NCBI GenBank assembly: GCA_027422505.1 | Contig: JAPQWV010000012.1 | Span: forward strand, 21,054,001 to 21,118,000 | DNA length: 64,000 bases | Direction of reading: 5' to 3' | Source: Craterostigma plantagineum | Taxonomy: Eukaryota; Streptophyta; Magnoliopsida; Lamiales; Linderniaceae | Part shown: positions 45,725 to 57,446 of the stretch, piece after piece | Layout: each line of letters starts with the position of its first letter | Position numbering within the stretch: position 1 is the first letter of the stretch | Program-made: the position numbers and the translations under genes | The notes under the pieces: generated by a model | Seen by the model: only the letters and a program-made list of their open reading frames with translations | Database searches by the model: none | What the model was told of the DNA's origin: nothing

Positions 45725-47403
45725 ATGAAACTCTCAAGTAGTAATACCACCAAAGCCAAGAGTCGCCCATGCACAACTTTTACTAATAACACTAACTCCT
45801 CAAACCCCACCAAATCACCCCTCCTTACCATGAAAACTCAGGAAAAACAACAACAAACATCCAATAATCAAATCAGCAAAATTCTCCGAAAAAATTGGGT
45901 GGACTACCAAGGGGTCGAAAACTGGGACGGCCTACTCGACCCACTAGACGAAACACACCGAGGCGAAATCATACGCTACGGCCGCTTCGTCGAGGCGGCC
46001 TGCTTCGCCTTCGACTTCGATCTTTCTTCGTACTCTTACGCGAAGTGTAGATTTCCCAAGAACAAGCTATTACGCAAGTTGGGCCTGGCCCGGACGGGCT
46101 ATAGGGTCACCAAGAATCTAGTAGCAACCTCGGCAATTCATTTGCCACACTGGACGAGCCGGCGGGCCCCACCGTGGGCCTCGGTCCAGTCCAGCTGGAT
46201 AGGCTACGCCGCGGTTTGTCAGGGCAAGGAGGAAGTCTACAGACTGGGCCGGCGTGACGTTGTGATAGCCCTACGTGGCACCGTCACTTGCTTTGAGTGG
46301 TTAGAGAATTTTAGGGCTACGCTGACTCCGTTTTACTACGTTCAACATGGTTGCAGTGGCGGAGCCAAAAAATCAAGTGAGTGGGCTCTGGTCATATTCG
46401 ATCCATTGCATTTCAATATCTTTCTCAAAATTTTCGTTTAGGTTATGCTACTTTAATTTTGTTATCCAGCGGTTGAGTCAGAAAATCATGTGGGTTCCAG
46501 TCAAATTGGACCCACAACATTTCAGTATTTTCTAAAATTTTTACTGGGCGTCATTCATACTATAATTTCGTTGCTCAAGAGGCAGAGCCGGAAAATCAGG
46601 TGGGTGGGGTCCAGTCAAATAGGAGCCCATTATTCAGTATTTTTTTTAATTTTTTTAGTGGGCCCATTTACTTTAATTCTGCTTCGTTTTACTCAAATCA
46701 TTAAAATAATTGAACATATATTATTACCTAATAATATTTTTCAGTAGGGTCCACCGACCCCACTACTGGTCCTTATGTACCTCCGCTCCTCTGCGGACCC
46801 ATGGTCCAGAGCGGGTTCTTGAGCCTGTATACGTCGGGCACGAGCCGCCCCCCGAGCCTGCAGACCCTAGTCAGGGACGAGATTGCCAGGGTCCTGGAAA
46901 AATACCGACACGAGCCCATGAGCCTAACCATAACGGGCCACTCCCTAGGAGCCGCCCTAGCCACGTTGATGGCCTACGATATAAAAAAGCCCTTTCGAAA
47001 GAATGCACCGATGGTCACCGTAATGTCCTTCGCGGGCCCGCGGGTCGGGAATCGGAGCTTCGGGCGCGAGTTCGAGGGGATGGACGCTAAGGTATTGAGG
47101 ATAGTGAATTCGGACGACGTGGTGACTAAAGTCCCGGGATTCGTAAGGGACTACGGTGATCATGGTAAAAAGGAGGGGTTCGATGAGTGGGTTCATAAGG
47201 TGGTCGAGGAAATGCATCAGTGGGTGTACGCCGACGTGGGCCGTGAGCTTAGGCTGAGCAGTCGTGACTCGCCGGGCTTGAGCGGGATTGGGCCCGTCGG
47301 GTGCCATGAGCTGAAGACGTATCTTCGTTTAGTTGATGAGTTCGTTAGTTGTAAGTGTCCGTTTAGGGCTACGGCGAGGAAGGTGATGAGCAAATTAATT
47401 TGA
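45725..47403 (+). CDS. DAD1-like plastid phospholipase A1 (class 3 lipase)
   Basis: It hydrolyses the sn-1 acyl chain of plastid galacto- and phospholipids, feeding oxylipin/jasmonate synthesis or lipid turnover in this family. Two exons, 45725-46376 and 46745-47403, join in frame (phase 1) to 436 aa. The first ~50 residues are Ser/Thr/Lys-rich and transit-peptide-like. Landmarks are NWDGLLDPLDETHRGEIIRYG, GYRVTKNLVATSAIHLPHW, VVIALRGTVTCFEWLENFRATLT, lipase box GHSLG (Ser about 284), catalytic Asp in VNSDDVV (about 341-342) and His in GCHELKTYL (about 405). All three catalytic residues are present. It resembles the PLA1-I beta/gamma, DALL-type subfamily. The intron is unusual because it is transposon-like and its edges add a Gly/Thr/Pro insert (KKSIGSTDPTTGPYVPPLL). 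Without splicing, translation would stop at 46441. Confidence 0.85.
46377..46744 (+). mobile_element. Transposon-like insertion acting as the PLA1 intron
   Basis: 368 bp with donor CAA|GTGAGT and acceptor TTTTTCAG|TA, keeping the lipase frame. The inserted sequence (about 46351-46790) contains three imperfect tandem copies of a ~112-bp unit starting GAGCCAAAAAATCA, GAGTCAGAAAATCA and GAGCCGGAAAATCA (46362, 46475, 46585). It is bounded by AGTGGCGGAGCC and, inverted and imperfect, TACCTCCGCTCCT, a pattern typical of dispersed plant repeats. Intron use is inferred, not observed. Confidence 0.6.
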
Positions 47404-48611
47404 CTTTTTGTTGCATTTTTGGTGTAAGATTTGTGAAGTGTGAAGGAAAAAACAGTTATTCACTAGTGTGTAGTTTTTTTTATAATAATTGTATAATTTA
47501 TTTTCAATTTTAATTGACCGAATGGCATGAGCTAGTGGGTTATTATTTTTTTTTAACAAGTTATTTATTTTTTTATAAAGTTAAATTGAGTAAGACACAC
47601 AAGGGAAGAGATAATATTAATTTAACTAAAAATAGATAATAAACTAGGGGTATCATGATAATTATCTTACAACAAAATTAAAATTGACATACCATGACAG
47701 TTTCTGTAGGGGTCAAAATAGAAAAAATACCCCTCGCCGCTTGTATATAGTATAGATAAATAGCTCGAATTTTTTGCAAATTTTTATTTCGTCGTAACTA
47801 ATAAAGACGAGTTACTCCCTTACGATCACACAATTGAAGCAGATTGATGTTATTTCATTTCACGATGTATGACGAATAATCTCAAGAATCACGTCTCAAC
47901 ATTGCTATATGTCGAGTGAATACGATTTTAGGGCAAGTAAATAACAATGAGGACACGATAAAACTAGGTCCTAAGTCACTATGATACGATATCAAATTTA
48001 ACCATAATATAAAGCTCGTGCATTAACTTCCGTTGGGCATTCGAAAATCGATTAACTTGCGAAAGATAGGAGAGGTAAAGCAACGTTCTTGCATGGGTTC
48101 TTTTTTTCTAGGGTTGGATAAAATTTTTATGACATACCAAGAACACTATACGATGATGTATTAAAACAAGCACTAATTATTGGACGGTAATCAATAAGAA
48201 AAAAAAAGGAAGAGAAAAGAAAACACAATAAATGCGAAAAAAGAAAGATAAGGAAAAGATGTAAATGCTTAGACCACCGACCGGGTTCTTTATTCATAGA
48301 CTACGACCCGCCGGTTCAGAGTCAACCGTCCACATATAATATAACTAATTATTTCTTAATGTGGAGCGAAAATTCACGTTAGTAGGAAAGTGAAGGCAGA
48401 AATCTTAATGAAGTCAAATATATTCCGTACAAGTTAACATCCGATGACGAGTTATAATTATAATGTTATATCAGGCTGAGTTATATAGAACCACCGTCCA
48501 TAGTGATTAAATTTTATTTTAGTGAACTTCAAGCGATGTATCTATATTGGTTGATTATGTTCTTTTATTTTTATTTTTCAAATTTTTCTCTGTCGAATTT
48601 TTTACTCCTAT
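47404..48611. other. Intergenic, no gene seen
   Basis: AT-rich sequence with the 3' UTR of the phospholipase gene at its start. No coding frame or structured repeat is supported. Confidence 0.45.
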
Positions 48612-48619
48612 AAATAAAA

Positions 48620-49713
48620 AGGGCTATTTGAATTCAGGCCCCCCTATTTTTTGCAAATAGGATTCATGCCCCTGTTAGAATTAATATAGTTTTAAGGACC
48701 TATTCAAGAATTTAACATAGAATAAAGGTTGACTGACGAAAATACCCTCATAAAAGAATCGTTATGAAGTGGTATCCAACGCGCATGAAGTGGTATCCAG
48801 CGCAACATAACAGGAAGTGGTACTGTAGATCCATGAAGTGGTACTGTAGACCCATGAAGTCGTACGGGTGAACAGTGAAGTGGTACTGTAGATCCATGAA
48901 GTGGTATTGGTGAACAATGAAGTGGTACTGTAGCACATGAAGTGGTACTAATGAACAATGAAGTGATACAACATTTGTAGACCCCATGAAATGGTACTGT
49001 TGACCAGATAAGATCTGGTACGGGAGACCCATGAAGTGGTACTATTGACACAGAGAAGTGGTACAGCATCTTGTAGACCCATGAAGTGGTATTGTTGAAC
49101 GGAGAAGTGGTACAAAAGAACTCTTATGTGTTTCTTGTGCAAATATTTACCCGATTTCTGCAGAAACACTTAATAATTCTCCTGTACCACTTCTCCGTTC
49201 AACAATACCACTTCATGGGTCTACAAAGTGATGTACCACTTCTCTGTGTCAACATTACCACTTCATGGGTCTCCCGTACCAGTTCTTCTCTGGTCAACAG
49301 TACAACTTCATGGGTCTACAAATGTTGTACCACTTCTCTGTTCACCAGTACCACTTCACGGATCTACGGTACCACTTCATTGTTCACCAGTACCACATCA
49401 TGGGTCTACAGTACCACTTCATAATAAAATATACCAAAATAATGTGGTATCAGTTTGCGATGAAGTGGTACCGAATAAACATGTCAGTGTTTTGAATAAT
49501 GTGGTACCAGTTTGCGATGAAGTGGTACTGAATAAACATGTCAGTGTTTTGGGCGGGAAAGCTGAATAAACAAGGGTAAAAAAGTCTTTTAGCAACATTT
49601 AGGGCCTGAACTCTAACGAAAACTTACATTGGATCCTTCACTTTAATTCAAACATTAATGGGGCCTGAATTCTAACCGAAATTGCTAATGGGACCTGAAA
49701 TTTAAATAGCCCT
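48620..49713. mobile_element. Foldback transposon with inverted minisatellite arms
   Basis: The terminal inverted repeats AGGGCTATTTGAATTCAGGC and (inverted) AGGGCTATTTAAATTTCAGG bound about 1.1 kb. Flanking AAATAAAA is duplicated exactly (48612-48619 and 49714-49721; 9 bp if the adjacent T is included). Inside, the left half (48765-49120) repeats ATGAAGTGGTACTG-type words and the right half (about 49180-49425) repeats their complement GTACCACTTCAT. These form long imperfect arms around an ~70-bp loop that can fold into one hairpin. Open frames through the arms (Tyr-His-Phe-Met repeats) are by-products. No transposase is present. Confidence 0.82.
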
Positions 49714-49721
49714 AAATAAAA

Positions 49722-51090
49722 TCCTTTTACTTTGTAATAATTTGTCAAGGTGTAAATTCTAAAAAAAAAACGGTGTCAGAACTCAGATGTCAGTCGCTGA
49801 TAACATCAGCCGTCTTTAGGTCTTCGGATTATGAAAATTTCATTTTAAATCACATTTAATTGCTATATTTCAGTCTAACCCACGGTGGTCTTGGTCACAT
49901 CGCAGAAAAATCAACTTTAAATACGACCAAGTTCTCCTTTTATGTCCCTAATTGATTTATTTTTCTACGAAGTTAGGAAGCCGCAAGTTTTAAAAGTGAT
50001 GCTTTCAATCAGACTAAATTGCTTCCTCCATACACCAAAAAAATAAACGGAAATTTTAACATTTGTAAATGAAATTACAAAGTATCCCTAAAAAGTAAAG
50101 ACCATCTTAATAAAAGCAGTCCCGAATTTAATTAAATCGGGAAGTTGTTGGTCGTCGAAGCGAGAAACCGTTGAAAGATATGGATCTACGTTACAAGGGG
50201 TATCTAACGAATATTAATACGCTCAAAACCGAGTTCGGGTGAATAGGTAAATTAATTTTCGTAGTTGGCCCAATAATCACTAAAATGGTTGATAGTGTAA
50301 TGATGGAATTAAGTGTCTCATATTGATTAGACACTAAGAAAATCTTCACTATAAATATAGAAACCCATGTGAATATCCAAAGGACTTGCCATGTGAATGA
50401 GTTTAAATGGGCTTAAGTGACGTAAGTGAGCTTGAGAAATTTAAGTGAGTTTTGGCCCAATAATAGCCTGGGTGCGGCTCCGACTCCCACCGAGCACTGT
50501 GCCCGTGGCCGAGGCCGAGCCGTGCCAAAGTGCGCAATGGGTGCTTTTGAGGTGCACATTTGCACTTCACACGAAATTTGCATATCACTCTCCAAACTCC
50601 CCAATTTCTCGAAGCAAGAAAATCGATTTCCAGTACGATTCTCCGGAAAAACCGAATCGTTGTGCTACGATTACGAGCTAGAAGTCGTTGTATCTTGGGG
50701 ACGATCGCCGCTAACCGAAAGCACTGTATACGGCGATTTCGTTTTACGGACAATGTGTCTAACACACACCTCGACCTTTAATTCTACGAAGTTTACTGTC
50801 ATGGATAATCTCGATAAACTCAAGCTCGAGTTATTCATCATTTGATATTTATTGGAATCGCGACAGATGTGTTCGTGTACTGCTACTGGGTTCTTACGCA
50901 CTGTAACTTGTGTGTAATCAACAAAGATAACACTCGGTCTTCTGACTACGTTCAAGATAACTACTGCTACAAATCAATAATCTGACGTTCCATCTGCCCC
51001 CGACCAGACCGCAACCGAAGAACCGAACATATAGAGCTTTCGTTCCTTGAAACATGCTTTTGTTAGTGAACTTTTTGGGCTATAAATATA
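49722..51090. other. Region without supported genes
   Basis: A 139-codon frame at 50426-50845 (+) and an overlapping one at 50403-50765 (-) have no recognisable domain. The tail (50840-51000, with GGAATCGCGACAG and CGCACTGTAACTTGTGTG) looks like an LTR or retroelement leader remnant, but no LTR pair or primer site is found. Confidence 0.3.
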
Positions 51091-51094
51091 GGGG

Positions 51095-51700
51095 ATTTTA
51101 GGAAAAAATACCCAATGACAATTTAAACTAATGAATCAGTACCTACAAGTTTGATTTTGTGATTAGGTATTGACATTAGGCAGAAAATTAGTATGAACTC
51201 CCTCACATGGAAGTTACAACAATGCCCTTTCTTCTTTATTTTTTAATTTGAAAATCTTTCTTCTTTATCCAAACACTGTGGATTGTTAAATGAAAAAGAA
51301 AATAAACAACAAAAGCATATGCCACATGGAAGGCAAAAGGAAGGTTTCTCTTTAGTTTGTATTTTCTTTTCCTTTTTTTTCTTTACTTGGGAAAGTAAAG
51401 GGTATTATTGTAATTTAACATATTAGGTAGTTAAAAGAAAATTTTTGCCTAGTGGCAGGGGCGATTCACAAAATGAATTTGGCAGGGACTGATGACTAAG
51501 TACAATATGTGTTCAGGCATTTTTCTCTAAATTACTCAAAATATATTTCTTCAAAAATTGGGGATTTTGGAGAAAAATACCTAGTCCAATGTTTAACTTA
51601 TAAATCAGTCCCTAACGGAATTGCTTTGTGAATAGCTACTGCCACTAGGCAAAAAGTTAATTTCCACTCCCTCACGTTAAATAATAATAATAATATCCTT
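51095..51700. repeat. Diverged repeat pair with an inverted copy (MITE-like)
   Basis: The block at 51095-51215 (GGGGATTTTAGGAAAAAATACC ... CTCCCTCAC) recurs diverged at 51560-51690 (GGGGATTTTGGAGAAAAATACC ... CTCCCTCACG). Between them, near 51445-51530, a segment reads as the complement (TGGCAGGGACTGATGACTAA; GGCATTTTTCTCTAAATTA). This suggests two insertions of one small element family, one next to the other. Confidence 0.45.
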
Positions 51701-51962
51701 TGGCTTTTTCTAATAAAAATAACAATAAGAAAAAACAAAATTGGGTGTAAAACGTAACAGTAGAAAACACTAGTAAGAAACCTTAACGAGGGGGACGATG
51801 GAGGTCTGATGGATGATATTTCCGGCGATGCACGGCCTTTCCGAGAGCGAAAGAGAGGTTATGGAGCCGAGCTTATTTTGTATTTAGAGGAAGAGAGCAC
51901 GAGAGAGATTGATAGAGAGAGATCTATAAAAAGAAGAGAAATACGCGGGGCGGAGGGGGGGT

Positions 51963-52784
51963 ATGAGCGAAATCATCCTCTCGTATACGTCTGTGGCCAT
52001 ATGGATCTTCGTCTTCCTCACTGTCATCGTGTACAACAAGTTCATACTCAATCAAAAGAGGTACAGTACGCTATCACAGCTCGCTTGATTCACATCACAT
52101 GTTTGTTTGCTCCTCGCTTGTTTAGCTACTCGTTGTTGTCTTCAAGGTCGTGGATCCAATGACCAGATCTCTACCTCAAATTGGTGGATCTGAACAGCCG
52201 ATTGTATTCCCTATCATTATGGTTGCGGATGTGTAGTCCATCAGAATGATATTCAGGGAGACTTTTAGCTAAGAAACGACGGTAATAAGGTCTCAATCTC
52301 CATTGAGATGGGAATCGTAACTACAGCGAGGTGTTTTTCAATACATGGAGTCTGATTCTCGAATTGGGTGTTGTTGCCTTCGAGGCCTCAAGGCTTGTTA
52401 TGATTCAGGTGTTGCTTTTTCTCAGGCTATCACGGTGAATTCTATTACTTCTCTCGATTATGTTGCTTTATTGTCTTCTTTGTGGCATGGGGTTCTCGTG
52501 GAGTTCCCAATTCATAACGAGAACTCGAGCTTTCATTTCAATTATGTGGTTTTCGGACAAATTCGTTATGTGTGCTCGCCTTGAACCTTGTCATGTTCTT
52601 TTTTGTAGCAAAGAGTTCTTCTTTGACAATGAATATTGATACGCATTTGCTTTCTTGGGCGGCACATATTATAATCAGCACTCGAAGCTGCATGCACTCA
52701 AGGCCAAAGAGGCCAAGAAGAAAGCTCAGCGAACAGAAGCTGGGAGATTGTTGGGGAAAGAGTAATGTTGACAAAGAAAAATGA
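51963..52784 (+). pseudogene. Decayed sugar-phosphate/phosphate translocator gene (TPT/NST family)
   Basis: The N-terminus is clear in the frame starting ATG 51963: [20 protein letters not shown] followed by [11 protein letters not shown], the first transmembrane helix of the At1g48230/At3g17430-type translocators. Later pieces of the same family appear in order but in different frames with stops: QAITVNSITSLDYVALLSS (about 52425), VEFPIHNENSSFHFNYVVFG (about 52500), ALNLVMFFFVAKSSSLTMNI (about 52574) and the C-terminal HSKLHALKAKEAKKKAQ (about 52683). Most central helices are deleted. A 265-codon tract between the first and later parts is missing or scrambled, so no transporter could be made. 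Confidence 0.72.
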
Positions 52785-52989
52785 ATCTCACGATTGATCG
52801 ATCGTTTTCTTTGTACAACCTTTGTTCTGTTGTATTTGCGCTTGAGGATCTAATTTATGATACTCATTAGTTCCATTTACTTGGTGTATTTTATGGTCAT
52901 GTTATCTAATCGCATTTGGATTTTCACAAATACACTTCCTACTGTGATTTTCATCGTTCATTGTTGACCCAGTAGTTTTTTTCTACTTG

Positions 52990-53284
52990 CCATACATTTA
53001 AAAGTACAATATATAAGAAGTATTCGAATTATGGACTAAAGTACCTAAATAGGGATAGGAAGTACTTAAATATTGGCCTTAAGTACCGAAATTTGGTCTT
53101 AAAATACCTGAAGGTGAAAGCGAGTGATCTATAACAAATATAAGTATTTTTGGTCTTAAAGTAGGTATTTTCAGTCTCGATTTAGGTATTTTGTAGCTGA
53201 ATTCGAGTATTTGGCCTTATATGAAGGTGAAGTTGTTAGAATGATGATCAATGTCCTTATTATGCAAATTGTCTTGTGTATATG
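52990..53284. repeat. Left flank of 219-bp array, related degenerate repeats
   Basis: Words such as AAGTACCTAAAT, AGGTATTTT and TATATGAAGGTGAAGTTG (about 53218) occur here on the opposite strand relative to the array's CAACTTCACCTTC, giving an inverted relationship. The right flank (54640-54990) shows the same AAGGTGAAGTTGCAAG at 54972. Confidence 0.6.
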
Positions 53285-54600
53285 GTCGAGTTATAAAAGT
53301 CTAAAATGATGTTTTTTGATCAACATCTTACATATTAATGACATTACTCATCATCAACAATATAAAATGAGCTTTCTAGCAACTTCACCTTCGTTCAAGG
53401 TCAAATACTTGAATTCAGCAACAAAATACCTAAATTGAGACTAAAAGTACCTAATTCAAGGCAGAAAATACTGATTTTTATGCATAAAATACTTGCTTAT
53501 GTGGTCGAGTTATCTAAGTCTAAAATGATGATTTTAAATCAACATCTTACATATTAAGGACATTACTCATCATCAACAACATAAAATGAGCTTTCTAGCA
53601 ACTTCACCTTCGTTCAAGGCCAAATACTTGAATTCAGCAATAAAATACCTAAATTTTGACTAAAAGTACCTAATTTAAGACAGAAAATACTGATTTTTAT
53701 GCATAAAATACTTGCTTATATGGTCGAGTTATAAAAGTCTAAAATGATGTTTTTTGATCAACATCTTACATATTAAGGACATTACTCATCATCAACAACA
53801 TAAAATGAGCTTTCTAGCAACTTCACCTTCGTTCAAGGTCAAATACTTGAATTCAGCAACAAAATACCTAAATTGAGACTAAAAGTACCTAATTCAAGGC
53901 AGAAAATACTGATTTTTATGCATAAAATACTTGCTTATGTGGTCGAGTTATCTAAGTCTAAAATGATGATTTTAAATCAACATCTTACATATTAAGGACA
54001 TTACTCATCATCAACAACATAAAATGAGCTTTCTAGCAACTTCACCTTCGTTCAAGGCCAAATACTTGAATTCAGCAATAAAATACCTAAATTTTGACTA
54101 AAAGTACCTAATTTAAGACAGAAAATACTGATTTTTATGCATAAAATACTTGCTTATATGGTCGAGTTATCTAAGTCTAAAATGATGATTTTAAATCAAC
54201 ATCTTACATATTAAGGACATTACCCATCATCAACAACATAAAATGAGCTTTCTAGCAACTTCACCTTCGTACAAGGTCAAATACTTGAAATCAGCAACAA
54301 AATACCTAAATTGAGGCTAAAAGTACCTAATTCAAGGCAGAAAATACTGATTTTTATGCATAAAATACTTGCTTATATGGTCGAGTTATCTAAGTCTAAA
54401 ATGATGATTTTAAATCAACATCTTACATATTAAGGACATTACTCATCATCAACAACATAAAATGAGCTTTCTAGCAACTTCACCTTCGTTCAAGGTCAAA
54501 TACTTGAATTCAGCAACAAAATACCTAAATTAAGACTGAAAGTACCTAATTTAAGGCAGAAAATACTGATTTTTATGCATAAAATACTTGTGTATATGGT
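53285..54600. repeat. Satellite-like array, six 219-bp units
   Basis: The landmark GTCGAGTTAT occurs at 53285, 53504, 53723, 53942, 54161, 54380 and 54599, exactly 219 bp apart each time. Two unit types are seen: type A has TTATAAAAGTCTAAAATGAT followed by GTTTTTTGATC, type B has TTATCTAAGTCTAAAATGAT followed by GATTTTAAATC. The order is A-B-A-B-B-B, so the first two AB dimers form a 438-bp higher-order duplication. It is non-coding and AT-rich. Confidence 0.93.
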
Positions 54601-57023
54601 CGAGTTATCCAAGTCTATGATTTTAGTCTTAAATGATTCGTCGCTATCCGCACGTATTTTTTGCACAAATATTGGTACTTTATGTCTAAAAGTAAGTATC
54701 TTTCACTCGATTTCATGTATTTTATTGACGACTTCAAGGATTTGATTTTATATGAAGATGAAGTTAGAAGGGAACTTGTTTATGGTTTTGGTGATGACCA
54801 TGTTCTTATTACATTAGATATGTGCTTAAAATCTATGATTTTAGTTTTAAATGATTCGTCACTATACACACGTATTTTTTGCACAAATATTGGTACTTTA
54901 GGTCTAAAATTAAGTACTTTTCACTCGATTTCAGGTATTTTATTGACAAAATCAAGTATTTGATTTTATATGAAGGTGAAGTTGCAAGAAAAGCTTAGGC
55001 TTAGCGGAAGCATGTTCTAAAACTTCTGTACAATCCCGAGAATTGAATCAAAATTGTATCATATTATCTAAACTAACGAAACAAATCACACACATCATGT
55101 TTTAGACAAATACACAAATCTGAACATCATTCGTGCACATTTGCTTAAAACGTCTCTTGTTAAAATTCTTCTAACATCTGCATCGATCTTTAAAGAACAG
55201 GCTACGACGTTGTCGAGGACATACTCCATACTTTGTCAGCTGTTTTTCAACTCGAGTTAATTTGATCTTTCAAGCTCGGCAAGAGAAATGACGTGAACTA
55301 AAATCAGCTGTAAAACTTTTATCTCTTCAATGAACACAAACCGAGCTTCACTGAGACTTATGCACCTTCAAGCTTCGCGATTTACCATACTCGCATGACA
55401 CTTTTTAATCATCAGAAAACCACAACTCATTTGCCGAGCCACATAAATACAAATCTGATTGACATTTATCTAACGACAGATGAACAAAAGTAGGGAAAAA
55501 TATATCTAACCTTACCGCAGCTCCGGAAATTCGGTGGTTGGAGACTTGGAGGCAGCTTTGGTGTTCAGAATAGACGATTGAGAAGCGCGCAGAGGCGAAC
55601 TATGAGTTCATCTTCATGGAGAATGGTTTTTTGTTTAGCCATCATATGATCAATAGTTTGTGCCCACATCGTACTGTATAGATTGGCGAAAATGAACGTA
55701 AAACTTTTCAGCCCAAGCAAAGAGTTTTAAAGGAGATTCAAGCAAGAGAAAGTTACCCCTTTTCTAGATGCCACGCAGAGCAAAAGCATCGAGCAACTCT
55801 TGCAATCAAAAAAAGAAATACCTAATATTACCTCACGTAATCTAGCAACACCTTCAGGCATTAAAAAACATCAGCTCGTGATCAGCGTCATTCATCGATT
55901 ATCTTCTGTCCGCGGGTGCGAGGTGAGGGATCCCATCGACGATCGGATACGAAATCCTAATCGAATCGCTGATCAGCAAATTGGTTTTCCCACAGTATTG
56001 CAGCGGCTCCTTCGATAGCGGGCGTACGAGCACCCTGCGAAAAAGCTGTTTATCTCCGCGCCGGCGCATTTTAGCAGTGTTGCCTCTGACCATGGTCTTC
56101 TTCTTCCATTGTTTTCTTCAATGTGGTTTCCTCTGCAACGTCTTACTAGAATCACTTTATTTTTATTCATTTTATTCAGAAAAGAAAAGGGGTAGTATAG
56201 TAATTTGGAGATGAGGGAGTTAAAATAAATTTAAGTGACCGTTCCTTAGTTCGTTCACAAGCATTAGTGAGAATCATTCCAAACCTACAAAATACGAACT
56301 GAAAAAGAAAGAAAGAAGGAAGGGATAAACTGTCCAAATTTACAATTATTTTCATAGAGAAAGAAAATGATAATTTTACAAGCATTTTTATGTTTCTTGA
56401 TTCTTTATCTAATTATTTTCTCTTCATAAAATTGGGCAGCCTATTCATCCTTGATCAAGACTCGATATCATAGTTAGGTCACATTTAGACATTAAAAAGT
56501 ATCCACCAATAATGGAAATACTGCAAGGTGTATTCATACAAAATCACCATGCAAAATTACATTACAATTTAGGTTGTTAATCAATCTCAACTGTTTTTTC
56601 ACAGATTTTTAGCCCAAGTTCTCTGTCGAGGCCCAGTGACAATATTGAATTAAAAAAGACCTAAACTTATATTATTTTTTCATGAATTAAGAAACTAAAC
56701 GATTATATTGTTGGATTATTCGTTTTATCGATGCAATGATTTTCGGAGTACAGTTGTCATATGTAGTTTAAGTTTTTGAAGATGAGACTAGTGAAAATGT
56801 CCAAATTTAGCCCAATAACGTAAGTCAGTACTCAGTACATATCCCCAATTACCAGCTTAATCAAAAGTTAACACAAATGAAATCAATGAAATGCATAGAG
56901 ACATCCAAACAACACAGGACATATTCCCACCACTCAAGAAAGAACTATAAGCAAACAAAACAAACACAGATAATATAAGTTTTTCTACTACGCATCAACC
57001 ACAACAGCAAAAATAAACAACTC
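54601..57023. other. Intergenic, no firm gene
   Basis: After the array's degenerate right flank (to about 54990), a few 60-80-codon frames occur (for example 55899-56093 -, with MVRGNTAKMRRRGDKQ) but none has a recognisable domain. A possible 5' exon of an unidentified minus-strand gene near 55880-56110 cannot be excluded. Confidence 0.35.
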
Positions 57024-57446
57024 TCACGCCGGGCCCGCAAGACAAACTCCCTCGGTGGGCCCCACCATCACCTCCCTCTTCCTCCTCGGGCTCGCCGACT
57101 GCGGAGAATCCATTAAGCTCTTAATAAGCAACTCCTTCACCGCAGATACCAACTGCTCCTTCGGCGGGCTAAGCCCGCCAATGCGGGCATTCCCGGCCCG
57201 ACAAAAGCCCGCGTGCTTTTCCAAAGCCTCCTCCACTGTGATTTCGACCTCCTTCGTCGATCGCCTGAGTTCTTCCTTCACGGCTTCCCCGCAAAGCCCG
57301 CATACCCACCGGCCCGAATAACGGGCTTTGATTTGCTCGACGTACTCTTCGGTGCATTCTTCGGTGAGCCTGCAACAGTGGCATTGGGCAAAAGGAAGGC
57401 CACAGTTTGATGATGGCTTGATGAAAAGGATGGTTGAGACTTCCAT
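57024..57446 (-). CDS. DUF1677 family protein
   Basis: A single-exon 140-aa protein. The core CHCCRLTEECTEEYVEQIKARYSGRWVCGLCGEAVKEE shows the paired CxC/CxxC cysteines and RYxGRWxCGLC signature of the plant-specific DUF1677 family (PF07911), followed by ITVEEALEKHAGFCRAG. The function is unknown; the cysteine pattern suggests a small zinc-binding fold. The start at 57446 gives a normal family length. A GC-rich coding region stands in AT-rich flanks, and a Helitron-like 3' end lies 180 bp upstream on the other side of its promoter (57592-57629). Confidence 0.85.
   Translation of the reverse strand: MEVSTILFIKPSSNCGLPFAQCHCCRLTEECTEEYVEQIKARYSGRWVCGLCGEAVKEELRRSTKEVEITVEEALEKHAGFCRAGNARIGGLSPPKEQLVSAVKELLIKSLMDSPQSASPRRKREVMVGPTEGVCLAGPA

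Noticed and set aside
46957..47307. 116-codon minus-strand frame
   Set aside because: Antisense to the conserved catalytic half of the lipase; no independent support.
48704..49569. Several frames rich in Tyr-His-Phe-Met and Pro-Leu-His-Gly-Ser repeats
   Set aside because: They are translations of the tandem GTACCACTTCATGGG-type minisatellite in the foldback element, open in several frames on both strands.
50403..50845. Overlapping 120- and 139-codon frames as a possible gene
   Set aside because: Open on both strands, with no recognisable domain or splice support; probably retroelement leader or random.
53285..54600. Regularly spaced repeats suggestive of a CRISPR array
   Set aside because: The unit is 219 bp with no unique spacers, in plant nuclear DNA: an ordinary tandem satellite.
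55899..56214. Basic 64-codon minus-strand frame (MVRGNTAKMRRRG...) and overlapping plus-strand frame
   Set aside because: No recognisable family, no splice-compatible continuation found; left as unassigned.
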